Positions 1 through 7,825 of a DNA stretch of 64,000 bases are shown here, piece by piece. Below the pieces are notes generated by a model, which worked only from the letters and a program-made list of their open reading frames with translations, had not been told where the DNA came from and searched no databases. Position numbers and translations under genes: made by a program. Each line of letters begins with the position of its first letter. Within the stretch, counting starts at the first letter, position 1. Source of the DNA: Pedobacter cryoconitis (GTDB taxonomy: Bacteria > Bacteroidota > Bacteroidia > Sphingobacteriales > Sphingobacteriaceae); assembly GCF_001590605.1 (NCBI RefSeq), contig NZ_CP014504.1, positions 3,720,001 to 3,784,000 on the forward strand, in the 5' to 3' direction.

Positions 1-140
1 TTATTTAAACCGGTTTTTTTCCTGAAAATAAAGTAAAATTCAGCCATTATGCGATAAAAAACAAAATATAAACGGAGAAAATCTGGTACATCAGCTGGAC
101 TGACAACCATCTGGAAGCCACAAACCAGGAAATATAAATT

Positions 141-175
141 AAAAACCACCTTCAACCTGAATGTTGAAGGTGGTT
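141..175 (-). terminator. Rho-independent terminator of the 138-aa gene
   Basis: A 13-bp perfect stem (AACCACCTTCAAC at 144-156, partner at 163-175) has a 6-nt loop. Read on the minus strand it is followed by a T-run (the plus strand shows TAAAAA just before it). It lies 23 bases beyond the stop of the minus-strand gene ending at 199. The 140 bases left of it show no convincing gene. Confidence 0.8.
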
Positions 176-198
176 AGTAGTTCGCTTCAAAAAACAAC

Positions 199-615
199 TT
201 ATCTTTCTTTAACGGCGCACTCTTTTACTTGTGCATTGGTTAAAGAAATCCAGCTCTCTTGTTCCGATACATTAGTACCAAGCAAAATTTCCTGATCCTT
301 TTGCAGCTGTTTTTCAAGCCGCAACAGCAAGTCATCTGGTATTGCTTTGTTCAAAATCCTGACTGGCTCATCTAACGCATCTGTTTTAAGTTCCAGATCA
401 TAAATTCCTGAAGTCAGTGTTTTACAAATTATCAGGTCCACTACTTTACCATGTGTAATGTTTTTCAAAGCCGTAAACGCATTCACTACCTGTTCTGCAT
501 GATCAGCCTTAAAGCCAAGCATCAGTATGGTACCTAATTCAGCGCTTTCGGTATCATTTGATACATATATTTTTTCAGCCTCCGCGAGGATTGATTCTAT
601 AACTAACCTGTCCAT
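199..615 (-). CDS. Hypothetical protein, 138 aa
   Basis: I do not recognise this protein. It is soluble, with no signal peptide or membrane segment. It is predicted helical with an acidic middle, and ends in a short Lys/Glu/Arg tail. The ATG at 613-615 is the only sensible start, and a strong hairpin terminator follows the stop, which supports a real monocistronic gene. The 170 bases upstream hold no other gene. Nothing in the sequence points to a catalytic site. Confidence 0.7.
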   Translation of the reverse strand: MDRLVIESILAEAEKIYVSNDTESAELGTILMLGFKADHAEQVVNAFTALKNITHGKVVDLIICKTLTSGIYDLELKTDALDEPVRILNKAIPDDLLLRLEKQLQKDQEILLGTNVSEQESWISLTNAQVKECAVKER

Positions 616-786
616 AATTTAATTCTTTAGAAATCTATACCATAAAAAGGAATGAAAAGGCTTATTGTTTGGTTAAAGATTAAATATTAAAGCCCGATTC
701 CTATAATATTCAATACATTGAAATCCACAGACATCCAATATCCGTAAACAAGGGGGTAACTTACCTTCCCTAAAACAAAAAATAAG

Positions 787-912
787 ATGATTACAATATT
801 ATATATGTTCAATAATATCAAAATAGGATTATCAGAAATTATGATTATCCTGCTGGCCCTGGTTGTTATCTTTTTAGTGATGCGTAACCTTATCGCTCCG
901 CCTAAATACTAA
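787..912 (+). CDS. Possible small single-span membrane protein, 41 aa
   Basis: This short reading frame starts at ATG 787 and stops with TAA at 910-912. The peptide has a soluble N-terminus of about 17 residues, then one hydrophobic segment (residues about 19-34, rich in I, L and V), then a short basic tail MRNLIAPPKY. That is a normal single-span topology with positive residues on one side. No family is recognised. It stands alone between two minus-strand genes, and only its composition and intact frame support it. Confidence 0.4.
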   Translation: MITILYMFNNIKIGLSEIMIILLALVVIFLVMRNLIAPPKY

Positions 913-1006
913 CCAGCAAATTCTGACCAAAAGAAATGCCTTCTTTACAGAAAGCATTTCTTTGAAACCATTTCAACAGCTTCTAAAAATTAGATTAATT
1001 ATTCTT

Positions 1007-1417
1007 TTAAACCAAACTAGCTTCCAGAGAGATAGCCACATTATAAGCCTTACTCACCGGACAGTTTTCTTTTGCACCAGCAGCAATTTTCTGAAACTGC
1101 TCTTCCGTAATATCAGGAATATTGGCTTTCAGTACCAGGTTAGAACTTGTAATCACTCCATTATCTAAAGATACTGTTCCTTTAGTTTCCAGTGATGTCG
1201 GATTGAAACCAGCCTCAGTCAGATCAAGACTTAACTTCATTGTAAAACATCCTGCATGCGCAGCTGCCATTAACTCTTCCGGATTGGTTCCTACACCATC
1301 TTCAAAACGGCTGCTAAATGAATATTGAGTTTGGTTCAGTACAGTACTGTCAGTTGTTAAATGACCTTTACCCTCTTTGATTGTGCCATTCCAAACGGCT
1401 GTTGCATTACGTTTCAT
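1007..1417 (-). CDS. OsmC-family peroxiredoxin
   Basis: This 136-aa protein has the length and layout of OsmC/Ohr proteins, which reduce organic hydroperoxides in the cytoplasm using a pair of reactive cysteines. The two family cysteines are visible: Cys57 in HAGCFTM and Cys119 in ENCPVSK. The conserved Arg37 (SSRFEDG) and the Glu47-Glu48 pair of NPEELMAAAHAG are also present. The N-terminus (MKRNATAVWNG) is typical of the OsmC rather than the Ohr branch. It appears monocistronic. A 15-bp perfect inverted repeat starts 48 bases upstream and is a good candidate operator. The physiological substrate and reductant cannot be read from the sequence. Confidence 0.93.
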   Translation of the reverse strand: MKRNATAVWNGTIKEGKGHLTTDSTVLNQTQYSFSSRFEDGVGTNPEELMAAAHAGCFTMKLSLDLTEAGFNPTSLETKGTVSLDNGVITSSNLVLKANIPDITEEQFQKIAAGAKENCPVSKAYNVAISLEASLV

Positions 1418-1464
1418 CTGTTTAGTTTTAATTGTTTATTTTTTGTTAGATGGAGCCTTTGATG

Positions 1465-1507
1465 AATATTATAATTATTGCATTGCATGCTTAATAATTA
1501 TAATATT
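1465..1507. promoter_or_regulatory. 15-bp perfect inverted repeat upstream of osmC-like gene
   Basis: The arms AATATTATAATTATT (1465-1479) and AATAATTATAATATT (1493-1507) are exact reverse complements around a 13-nt spacer. The repeat lies 48 bases before the OsmC start codon and just after the MFS stop. It has no T-run, so it is a poor terminator. It fits an operator for a dimeric regulator. No regulator gene is adjacent. Confidence 0.55.
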
Positions 1508-1536
1508 ACAAAATTGCCTCCACTATTAAAGACAGT

Positions 1537-2745
1537 TTAATCCATTTTATGTTTCAGTAATTTAAAACCTGACGCACAAACGACTAACAATACGATCAGC
1601 ATTATCCACAACCAGTTGTACCCATATTTTTCCGCCAGATAAAAACCTGCCGAAGGGCCGATCACTTGTGAAACCGACCAGCTTAAAGTATATCCGGCAG
1701 CATACTGTCCGCGGTTAAACTCATTGGTCCTGCTCATTACAAAAGTATTGATAAAAGGAAGTGCGAACATTTCCCCTATCGTAAACAGCAGTACAGATAA
1801 AAGAGCAACCATAACCGGCGTAATTCCTGGTAATAATAGTATGAAATAAGCACCAGCAATAAACAACACACCTTTGACGATATAATGGATTGGAGAACGT
1901 TTATTTTCAATTCTGCTGATCATGACCATCTCAAAAAGCGCAATGATCAAACCATTCATCCCCAATATCAAACCGATTTTCATTTCATTGATATGCCAAA
2001 CCTCTTTATAAAATAAAGGGACTACTCTGAACATCAGGAAAAAACAAGTAGTCAGCATGGTGGTCAGCAATAAAAACTTGATAAATAAGCTATCTTCCCA
2101 GGGCTTTCGCACTTGCATTCCCTTAATTTTCTCAGCTACCGCTTTACGTGCTCCTTTGGCAGTTGCCGGCAAAAGCAATAAAATCGAGAGACCAGAAAGT
2201 GCACTCACCGATCCATCCAGCACAAACAGCATAGGATAGCTAAAAGATGCAACAATCCCTCCTACAGCACTGCCTACTGCCCAACCCATATTTGTTGCCA
2301 GTCTGTTCAGCGAATACGAACGGGTTTGAGTGCCTTCTTTTGCATAAGTTGCAATCGCAGCAAAGTTTGCCGGTCTAAAGGCCTCAGAGAAGAAACTAAT
2401 TACAACAGTCAGCATACACAAAGCATGAAAATGCGTAACCGTAGAATACAGGATAAAAAACAATCCTCCAATAATGGAAGAGATAATTTGTACAGCCCTG
2501 AACCCAATCACATCAGTCAGTTTTCCTCCTGCAGTTGCACCCAAAATAGACCCTACTCCAAACAGGGTGATAATCAATCCTGCATCAGACGGTGGTCTGT
2601 GCAAATATTGAGTCATATATAAACTCATAAAAGGTACAGCCATGCTGCTGCTCCTATTGATGAGCATCACTATACTTAATAACCAGGTTTCAGCGCTTAA
2701 TCCAGAAAAAGAATCTTTATAAGTGGTATATACTTTTTTAATCAT
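1537..2745 (-). CDS. MFS transporter, multidrug-efflux type
   Basis: This 402-aa polytopic inner-membrane protein has about 12 hydrophobic segments split by a cytoplasmic loop near residues 195-215 (KGARKAVAEKIKGMQVRK). The MFS motif A is seen after the second segment (GGKLTDVIGFRAVQ, residues about 73-86), which marks the proton-driven drug/solute antiporter type. Its ATG overlaps the TAA of the upstream S9 peptidase gene by one base (TAATG), so the two are translationally coupled. A peptidase-exporter pair could suggest export of a peptide or amino acid derivative, but this is inference. The substrate is unknown. Confidence 0.9.
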   Translation of the reverse strand: MIKKVYTTYKDSFSGLSAETWLLSIVMLINRSSSMAVPFMSLYMTQYLHRPPSDAGLIITLFGVGSILGATAGGKLTDVIGFRAVQIISSIIGGLFFILYSTVTHFHALCMLTVVISFFSEAFRPANFAAIATYAKEGTQTRSYSLNRLATNMGWAVGSAVGGIVASFSYPMLFVLDGSVSALSGLSILLLLPATAKGARKAVAEKIKGMQVRKPWEDSLFIKFLLLTTMLTTCFFLMFRVVPLFYKEVWHINEMKIGLILGMNGLIIALFEMVMISRIENKRSPIHYIVKGVLFIAGAYFILLLPGITPVMVALLSVLLFTIGEMFALPFINTFVMSRTNEFNRGQYAAGYTLSWSVSQVIGPSAGFYLAEKYGYNWLWIMLIVLLVVCASGFKLLKHKMD

Positions 2746-4889
2746 TATTGTTTGTATCGTTCAAAAAATTCCATTGTCCTTAACATCTGGTCAGCACGCT
2801 GCCTGTTATTTCCTGATCTGGTGAGCTCATGGGTGCCGCCCGGATGTCTTACATATTCTACTGGTCTGCCTAAGACTTTGAGCGCTTTATAGAGCATTTC
2901 AGATTGAACAACCCCAGTTCGTAAATCCGTCTCCCCATGAAAGATAATCAGTGGCGTATGGATCTGATCTACATAAGTAAAGGGGGATTCAGCTCTGAGT
3001 AATTTTCCGGCTTCCTTTTCCCAGGGATAACCACCAAAATATTCCGGCACCAGCCTCCAGGCATTACCTTCTCCAAAAAAGGTAGTCAGGTCATAAACGC
3101 CGCGCTGTGCACAAGCTGCTTTAAACCGGTTAGTATGAGCGATGATCCAGGTAGTAAGGTAACCTGCATAAGAGCCACCGGTAATGAATTGTTTAGTCGT
3201 GTCAGCCCAGCCCTCTTCAATAGTCAGATCAAGCGCTTTCATCACATCCCGCATCGGCCCTGCCCCCCAATCCTTCACATTAGCCCTTAAAAAAGCTTCA
3301 CTATACCCACCCGATCCGCGCGGATTAGCATAGACTATGCCATACCCCAAGCCCGTGTAATATTGGAATTCATGCCACATACTGGATTCACCTGGTCCCC
3401 ACATCGCTGATGGCCCGCCATGAATTTCCAGCATCACAGGATATTGATGCCCGGCTTCTGCCCCTGCAGGTTTCATAACCCAGTACTCCACTTCCATCCC
3501 CTGATCATTGGTAAATGTTTTTTTCACCGGATAACTCAGTTTCTTTCCCTTAAGCCATCTTGTATTGAGGCTGGTAATCTGCTTTGGTGTTTTATTCAGC
3601 AAATCTGCAGCAAAAACTTCCGAAGGGTCTGAAGTATTCATTTGCGAATAAACCAATTGTGTTTTATTAATATCAAATGATGTTATTCCGGTATCAAAAG
3701 CAGAAAGACGTTTTACTGAATGATCAGCTAACTTATAACGGTACAATACATTTCCTCCATTGGAACTGGCTGTAAAATAAAGCTGCGTATTTTCTCTGTT
3801 CCAGCTAACGCCATTAAAATTACGTTCTAAAGGTATCTGAAGCTGTTGTTTTGATTTCAAGTTGTAAACAAATGTTTTCCCTATATTTATTCCTCTTCCA
3901 GGAGTTTGTGTAAAACTTATCCAATTGCCATCTCCAGAGATGCTGGTTGCCTTAAACTGCTGACCAGCACCACTCAAAATTAATTCTGGTTTTCCCCCAT
4001 TTATATTTATCCGGTAAATAGCAGACTCGGTACTTCTATCGGGGTGTACTGAAGGATTGAGATCGGCATTGACCAGAACTGATTTACCGTCCGGGCTCAC
4101 AGCTATCAATTCATAACTGTAAAAACCACTGGTTAAGGATATAGGAACTGCATCAGGATCAACCAGTGATAAAGTAAATAGCTGGGTAAAATTCAATTCA
4201 GGATTAGTAATTGCTTCGTCCTGAAAATCTAACCTGTTAAAAACCTTTGCCTTTTTCTCCTTTTCATTCTGTTGCAAATAAGCTCTGATCTCCTTTAAAC
4301 TACCATCAGCATTTCCCTTAGCAGAATTTGTATAAATCTCAAGAACAGTAACTTCAGGCTTTTCCAGGTTCCATGATGGTGAGGCCTTTTGCGGATTCAG
4401 GACTGAATCTTTTTCCAGTTCTTCCAGGTTTAGTGAAGCAGAGAAAAATAAAGTCTTTCCATCTTTGCTAACCACCGGTTTTTCCGCACCATATTGAAAA
4501 TCTGTCAACTGCACAGCTTCACCACCATTTAATGAGAGACTGAAGACCTGCGACTTCCCTTTGACCGCTCTTGTAAAAAATAATTGGCGGCTATCTCCAG
4601 ACCAGCAAACATAACTACTATTTTCTTTCTGGCTGGTGATGGCTCTTGGGGCAGCACTAAAATCTGAAGCAGCCAAAAACCATTGCCGCTGATAATCATA
4701 TTCCCCTGTTTTAGTTTCATTGGCAACTATAGACTGAACACTATAAGTATACCACTTTCCATCAGGAGAAAATTTCACATTAGAGGCTGTCTTTATTTGA
4801 TACAAATCGCTTAGCAAAACTCTTTCTTTGTTTTGTGCGGAAGTATCCAGCATAAATAACCATAAAATAATGAAAATGAGAGGTTTCAT
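2745..4889 (-). CDS. S9 family peptidase (acylaminoacyl/dipeptidyl peptidase type)
   Basis: This 714-aa serine peptidase has an N-terminal signal peptide (LWLFMLDTSAQ), so it should be exported to the periplasm. Residues about 25-440 have WD40-like beta-propeller repeats (SPDGKWYTY, SVSPDGKSV-type blades). Residues about 450-714 are the alpha/beta hydrolase domain. The catalytic triad is visible: Ser573 in GGSYAGY, Asp655 in FHGETDLRTG and His687 in RHPGGTHEL. Family members remove N-terminal acylated residues or dipeptides from oligopeptides. It is first in an operon with the MFS gene behind it, overlapping by one base. Confidence 0.93.
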   Translation of the reverse strand: MKPLIFIILWLFMLDTSAQNKERVLLSDLYQIKTASNVKFSPDGKWYTYSVQSIVANETKTGEYDYQRQWFLAASDFSAAPRAITSQKENSSYVCWSGDSRQLFFTRAVKGKSQVFSLSLNGGEAVQLTDFQYGAEKPVVSKDGKTLFFSASLNLEELEKDSVLNPQKASPSWNLEKPEVTVLEIYTNSAKGNADGSLKEIRAYLQQNEKEKKAKVFNRLDFQDEAITNPELNFTQLFTLSLVDPDAVPISLTSGFYSYELIAVSPDGKSVLVNADLNPSVHPDRSTESAIYRININGGKPELILSGAGQQFKATSISGDGNWISFTQTPGRGINIGKTFVYNLKSKQQLQIPLERNFNGVSWNRENTQLYFTASSNGGNVLYRYKLADHSVKRLSAFDTGITSFDINKTQLVYSQMNTSDPSEVFAADLLNKTPKQITSLNTRWLKGKKLSYPVKKTFTNDQGMEVEYWVMKPAGAEAGHQYPVMLEIHGGPSAMWGPGESSMWHEFQYYTGLGYGIVYANPRGSGGYSEAFLRANVKDWGAGPMRDVMKALDLTIEEGWADTTKQFITGGSYAGYLTTWIIAHTNRFKAACAQRGVYDLTTFFGEGNAWRLVPEYFGGYPWEKEAGKLLRAESPFTYVDQIHTPLIIFHGETDLRTGVVQSEMLYKALKVLGRPVEYVRHPGGTHELTRSGNNRQRADQMLRTMEFFERYKQ

Positions 4890-4996
4890 AGGCTCAGGAT
4901 CAGGGAAGATTTAGAAACCTAAATTAAAGACAAAACCTCGAATTTCAACTATGGTTAAATTTTAAAAGCCTTTAGCAAAGTAATCATAAAGTCAAT

Positions 4997-5260
4997 TTAG
5001 CCTAGATGTGTTTGCTTGGAAAATATCTCATGATGCGCATTTAAAACCAAATCTCTGATTTCCTGAGGTAAGTCGCTTTCTGGATAAAAAGATAGCTCGA
5101 AAGATTGATGATCCAGTATAAAATGATCATAAATCCGCTCTGTCTGGCTTAATCTCTTTTGAATAGATTTAAGACCAAAGTATAAATGATATTCTTTTTC
5201 TACCTGATCTATAATACTATAGAATAATTTCTGTCTCTTTTGGAGGTCAACAGCTGTCAT
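4997..5260 (-). CDS. Hypothetical protein, 87 aa
   Basis: This small soluble protein has no signal peptide and no recognisable family. The sequence is mostly helical and rich in aromatic and charged residues (KQTHLG at the C-terminus). It lies upstream of the S9 peptidase in the same direction but about 100 bases away. No motif suggests a function. The intact frame, the length and the normal codon use make it a likely gene. Confidence 0.6.
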   Translation of the reverse strand: MTAVDLQKRQKLFYSIIDQVEKEYHLYFGLKSIQKRLSQTERIYDHFILDHQSFELSFYPESDLPQEIRDLVLNAHHEIFSKQTHLG

Positions 5261-5460
5261 GTTTATATTTAGTATTTAGCCAAGATACACTGAACCCATA
5301 AATTACACAATAGACAATAGTCCCATAATTCTATTATGAATAAAAGGAACAAAAAGATAAGCCCTTTTGTTAGGGCTTCCATGCGTTAAAAAATGTTAAT
5401 TTATTGAGACTATATAGCTGATCAGATAGCTTTGTTAAGCGAGGTTATTTCCCCCCCTGC

Positions 5461-5705
5461 AAAAAAAAGGATTTAAAAACCATCCTGAGTTTAGTTATCT
5501 TCAGCAGCATCAACTGCCTTTCATTCACATCGCTTTATGCGCAAAAAACAGATCCGGATGCGGACGTAAATTTATGGGTCAGCAGCCTGTTAAAGTAGAT
5601 GGAGTTTCGGACGAATGGCATGAGCCGCTCAGCAGTTACAACGCAGCTACCAAAGTGACTACAAGAAAACTGATGTCCGGGGGACTTACGCTTGATATCA
5701 ATTAA
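5461..5705 (+). pseudogene. Remnant of a small secreted protein gene
   Basis: One frame (about 5462-5595) encodes a clear signal-peptide-like stretch, KTILSLVIFSSINCLSFTS followed by LYAQKTDPDAD, but has no ATG (it opens after a C-run) and hits a TAG. The next frame (5554-5705) continues with KFMGQQPVKVDGVSDEWHEP, then LSSYNAATK, then KLMSGGLTLDIN and a stop. Read together they resemble a Bacteroidota family of small secreted proteins with an IDG-x-x-DEW...YN..TK...KI..GG..x.IN pattern (recalled, not searched). The central segment between NAATK and KLMSGG is missing. Lost start, frameshift and deletion all point to decay. Confidence 0.6.
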
Positions 5706-5781
5706 ATTTCTCAAATTATTTTAATCGTACACAATAAATTCAAGATTTGGTCGTCTTATATACGAGAGCGTTAATTAGATA

Positions 5782-5817
5782 ACGGGGACCGTCCGCCTGG
5801 ATGGTCCCCGTTTCTTT
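5782..5817 (+). terminator. Terminator hairpin behind the decayed gene
   Basis: A 9-bp GC-rich stem, ACGGGGACC (5782-5790) with GGTCCCCGT (5803-5811), has a 12-nt loop and is followed by TTCTTT. It lies about 75 bases downstream of the pseudogene on the plus strand and was probably its terminator. Confidence 0.7.
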
Positions 5818-5861
5818 CCACTAAAATTAATTTTCTTATCATTTCAGACCATCCCAATTAT

Positions 5862-5869
5862 TATATTTG
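5862..5869 (+). promoter_or_regulatory. Putative -7 promoter element TATATTTG
   Basis: TATATTTG matches the Bacteroidota -7 consensus TAnnTTTG and lies 74 bases before the thioredoxin-like gene. No clear -33 TTG is seen at the right distance. Confidence 0.35.
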
Positions 5870-5943
5870 ATTACCTTAACAATAGGAATGAAGCCTGCAT
5901 AAATACGCCAGGCATCACGTTTATTGAAAAAACATCTGATCTT

Positions 5944-6423
5944 ATGAAACCATATCTTTTAGGCTTTTTGATGGCCTTCCTTTCTCTTACTGCTTCAGCA
6001 CAAATGCCTGCTACGGATATTCCAAATTTTCAGTTTTATAAAGCTGATGGAAAAACCTTCACGAAAGCACAAATTATTCCAGCACACAAATCACTTTTTG
6101 TTTTTTTTGATGCGACTTGCGTTCACTGCCAGAAGACCATGATTGAATTGTCTAAGAAATACCAGGACTTAAAAAAATTGAATATCTATCTTGTTTCTCT
6201 TGACCAGCATATTACCATGAATGATTTCATGGGCAAATACGGAAAGAACCTGGTTGGAAAAAAGAATGTATTGTTGCTGGAAGATCGCGATCATGTATTT
6301 ATCCCTTTATTCCAGCCTACAAAGTACCCATCCTTATTTTTATATTCCCCTAAAAATGCACTGACCTTCAAAACAAGTGGTGACACGGAATTACCCAAGC
6401 TTTTTGCTGCAATCGCAAAATAA
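5944..6423 (+). CDS. Secreted thioredoxin-fold protein
   Basis: This 159-aa protein has a signal peptide (residues 1-20, ending SLTASAQ), followed by a thioredoxin-like domain. The redox motif is C59-V-H-C62 in FFDATCVHCQKT. The cis-Pro loop is seen as TKYPSLF near residue 127. This resembles the TlpA/ResA-like periplasmic thioredoxins that reduce disulfides or support cytochrome maturation. The CVHC centre is unusual compared with CxPC, so the exact role is open. It is monocistronic; the next gene is on the other strand. Confidence 0.85.
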   Translation: MKPYLLGFLMAFLSLTASAQMPATDIPNFQFYKADGKTFTKAQIIPAHKSLFVFFDATCVHCQKTMIELSKKYQDLKKLNIYLVSLDQHITMNDFMGKYGKNLVGKKNVLLLEDRDHVFIPLFQPTKYPSLFLYSPKNALTFKTSGDTELPKLFAAIAK

Positions 6424-6428
6424 AAAAA

Positions 6429-6608
6429 TTACTGCCTGTTTTCTATAACCGGCACAGTTTTGTGCAATGCAGCGGTACGTTGAGGTGTTCTGCTGCATTG
6501 ACCTAAAGCAACATAAATAAGGACGAAAATAAGGATGGTAGACAGACAGCCTCCGCCAAGTTTTTTAGCGCCCCAGCCTGCGATGATTGTTTTGAAAAAT
6601 GAATTCAT
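6429..6608 (-). CDS. Small membrane protein with a GWGAKKLGGGC motif, 59 aa
   Basis: This frame starts at 6606-6608 and ends with TAA at 6429-6431. The peptide has a short amphipathic N-terminus, a glycine-rich motif GWGAKKLGGGCL (residues 11-22), one membrane span (about residues 22-37, STILIFVLIYVALG) and a soluble tail. I recall similar tiny proteins in Pedobacter relatives but know no function. It starts 15 bases after the stop of the NUDIX gene in the same direction, so it is probably in the same transcript. Confidence 0.7.
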   Translation of the reverse strand: MNSFFKTIIAGWGAKKLGGGCLSTILIFVLIYVALGQCSRTPQRTAALHKTVPVIENRQ

Positions 6609-6623
6609 ACTATAGATTTTTCT

Positions 6624-7016
6624 TTATAACATCATTTCATCTATAAAGTTTTGCACGACTGGAATATCTGCTTCTGCCCAGTCTAATTTCTTTAATTCTG
6701 CAGGAAACAGCCATTGAAAAGCTGCATGCTCGGTAAGTTTGATCTCCCCGCTAATCAGTTTACATTGAAAAGGTAGCAGGCGTATCACCTGTTTCCCCTG
6801 GTCATAAACTGAAGGCAACATCTTTTTCAAGATCTGGATTTCCACACCAAGCTCCTCCCGGATTTCCCGGATCAGGCCATCTTCAGCAGTTTCGCCCGGT
6901 TCAACCTTTCCCCCGGGAAATTCCCAATTAAGCGGCAAATGCATACTCAAACTTCTTTGAGCGACTAAAACTTGTCCGTTCTGGCTAATAATCAGGGCAC
7001 AGGATACATCTATCAT
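6624..7016 (-). CDS. mutT: NUDIX hydrolase, MutT-like (d)NTP pyrophosphohydrolase
   Basis: This 130-aa protein has the length and order of MutT: a first strand with SCALIISQNGQVLVAQRS, then WEFPGGKVEPGE and the complete Nudix box Gx5Ex7REUxEExGU at residues 36-58 (Gly36, Glu42, Arg50, Glu51, Glu54, Glu55, Gly57). MutT-type enzymes hydrolyse oxidised dGTP to the monophosphate and so prevent mutations. The WEFPGGK motif favours that subgroup over other NUDIX enzymes, but the substrate is not proven. It is followed at 15 bases by a small membrane protein gene and is divergent from the secreted-protein gene at 7164. Confidence 0.88.
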   Translation of the reverse strand: MIDVSCALIISQNGQVLVAQRSLSMHLPLNWEFPGGKVEPGETAEDGLIREIREELGVEIQILKKMLPSVYDQGKQVIRLLPFQCKLISGEIKLTEHAAFQWLFPAELKKLDWAEADIPVVQNFIDEMML

Positions 7017-7163
7017 TACGCTAAAATATTAAAAAAATCAGCCACGGGCGATAAGGATACCTCCTTCATCGGCAAATATCCATTATTCATGGGTAAAGTA
7101 TCTGATATACTGAATGATGGCATCTCGTTTGGAATACCCTTAGCAAATAACTCAACCACACAA

Positions 7164-7715
7164 ATGAAAAGAATTGTTTTAGCTGTAATTATCGGAGTAG
7201 CTTCGTTTAGCAGCATCAAAGCCAGTGCACAAATAAACCTGAATATAAATATAGGATCTCAGCCAGCCTGGGGACCAACAGGATACGACCATGTTGATAA
7301 CTACTACCTGCCAGATGTAGATTCATATTATAATGTATCCTCACAAAATTATACTTACCTGGTCAATGGAAAATGGGTATCGAAAAGAACTTTACCAGCC
7401 AGGTACAGCAACTATAATTTATACAATGGGTATAAGGTGGTGATGAACAAACCAAATCCATATTTAAACCATGCTCAAAACCTTAAACAATATGGTAAAT
7501 ACAAAAACTACCATGGTAAACAAGGAAATATCAGAGATAGCAAAGACAAAAGATACATGGCAGCAAGGAATAACAGACCTGGCCAAAATGTAAATCCCCG
7601 CTCCAATGAAAGATCACAAATGAAAGGCAGGGCCGGTCATGGACAGGGACATGGAAGAGATAACCAAAAAGGAAACAACAATAATCAGCCCCAAAGAGGT
7701 GGTAGAGAAAGATAA
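7164..7715 (+). CDS. Secreted hypothetical protein with basic, Asn/Gly-rich tail
   Basis: The start at 7164 is chosen because it begins a clean signal peptide (MKRIVLAVIIGVASFSSIKA, cleavage near SAQ). A longer frame upstream has no signal peptide. The mature 160 residues start with an aromatic-rich domain (YYLPDVDSYYN, YLVNGKWVSKRTLP, YNGYKVVMN) found in many Bacteroidota secreted proteins. They end in a low-complexity basic tail rich in N, G, Q, R and H (residues about 135-183). The function is unknown; a surface or matrix-binding role is possible. A terminator follows directly. Confidence 0.8.
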   Translation: MKRIVLAVIIGVASFSSIKASAQINLNINIGSQPAWGPTGYDHVDNYYLPDVDSYYNVSSQNYTYLVNGKWVSKRTLPARYSNYNLYNGYKVVMNKPNPYLNHAQNLKQYGKYKNYHGKQGNIRDSKDKRYMAARNNRPGQNVNPRSNERSQMKGRAGHGQGHGRDNQKGNNNNQPQRGGRER

Positions 7716-7728
7716 TACACACACAATT

Positions 7729-7765
7729 AAAAAAGCCAGTCTTTAATAGAGACCGGCTTTTTTTT
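7729..7765 (+). terminator. Rho-independent terminator
   Basis: AAAAAAGCC-AGTCTTT pairs with GAGACCGGCTTTTTTTT across a short AATA loop and ends in eight T residues. It lies just behind the secreted-protein gene. Confidence 0.8.
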
Positions 7766-7825
7766 GATATTTTTACCTGTAATCCTATAAGACTATTGGT
7801 GTATAAAAATTAAAACCTGATTATA

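Noticed and set aside
1-140. Possible coding sequence at the left edge
   Set aside because: No frame with a start or family similarity is seen. It is short, AT-rich DNA beyond a terminator.
1602-1610. A single TTATCCACA near 1.6 kb
   Set aside because: It is one isolated box inside the MFS coding sequence. Only the 9.68-9.87 kb cluster is dense enough to discuss as an origin.
6972-7163. Longer N-terminal extension of the secreted protein now started at 7164
   Set aside because: The extension overlaps the divergent NUDIX start and would hide a clean signal peptide. The Met at 7164 opens the signal peptide directly.
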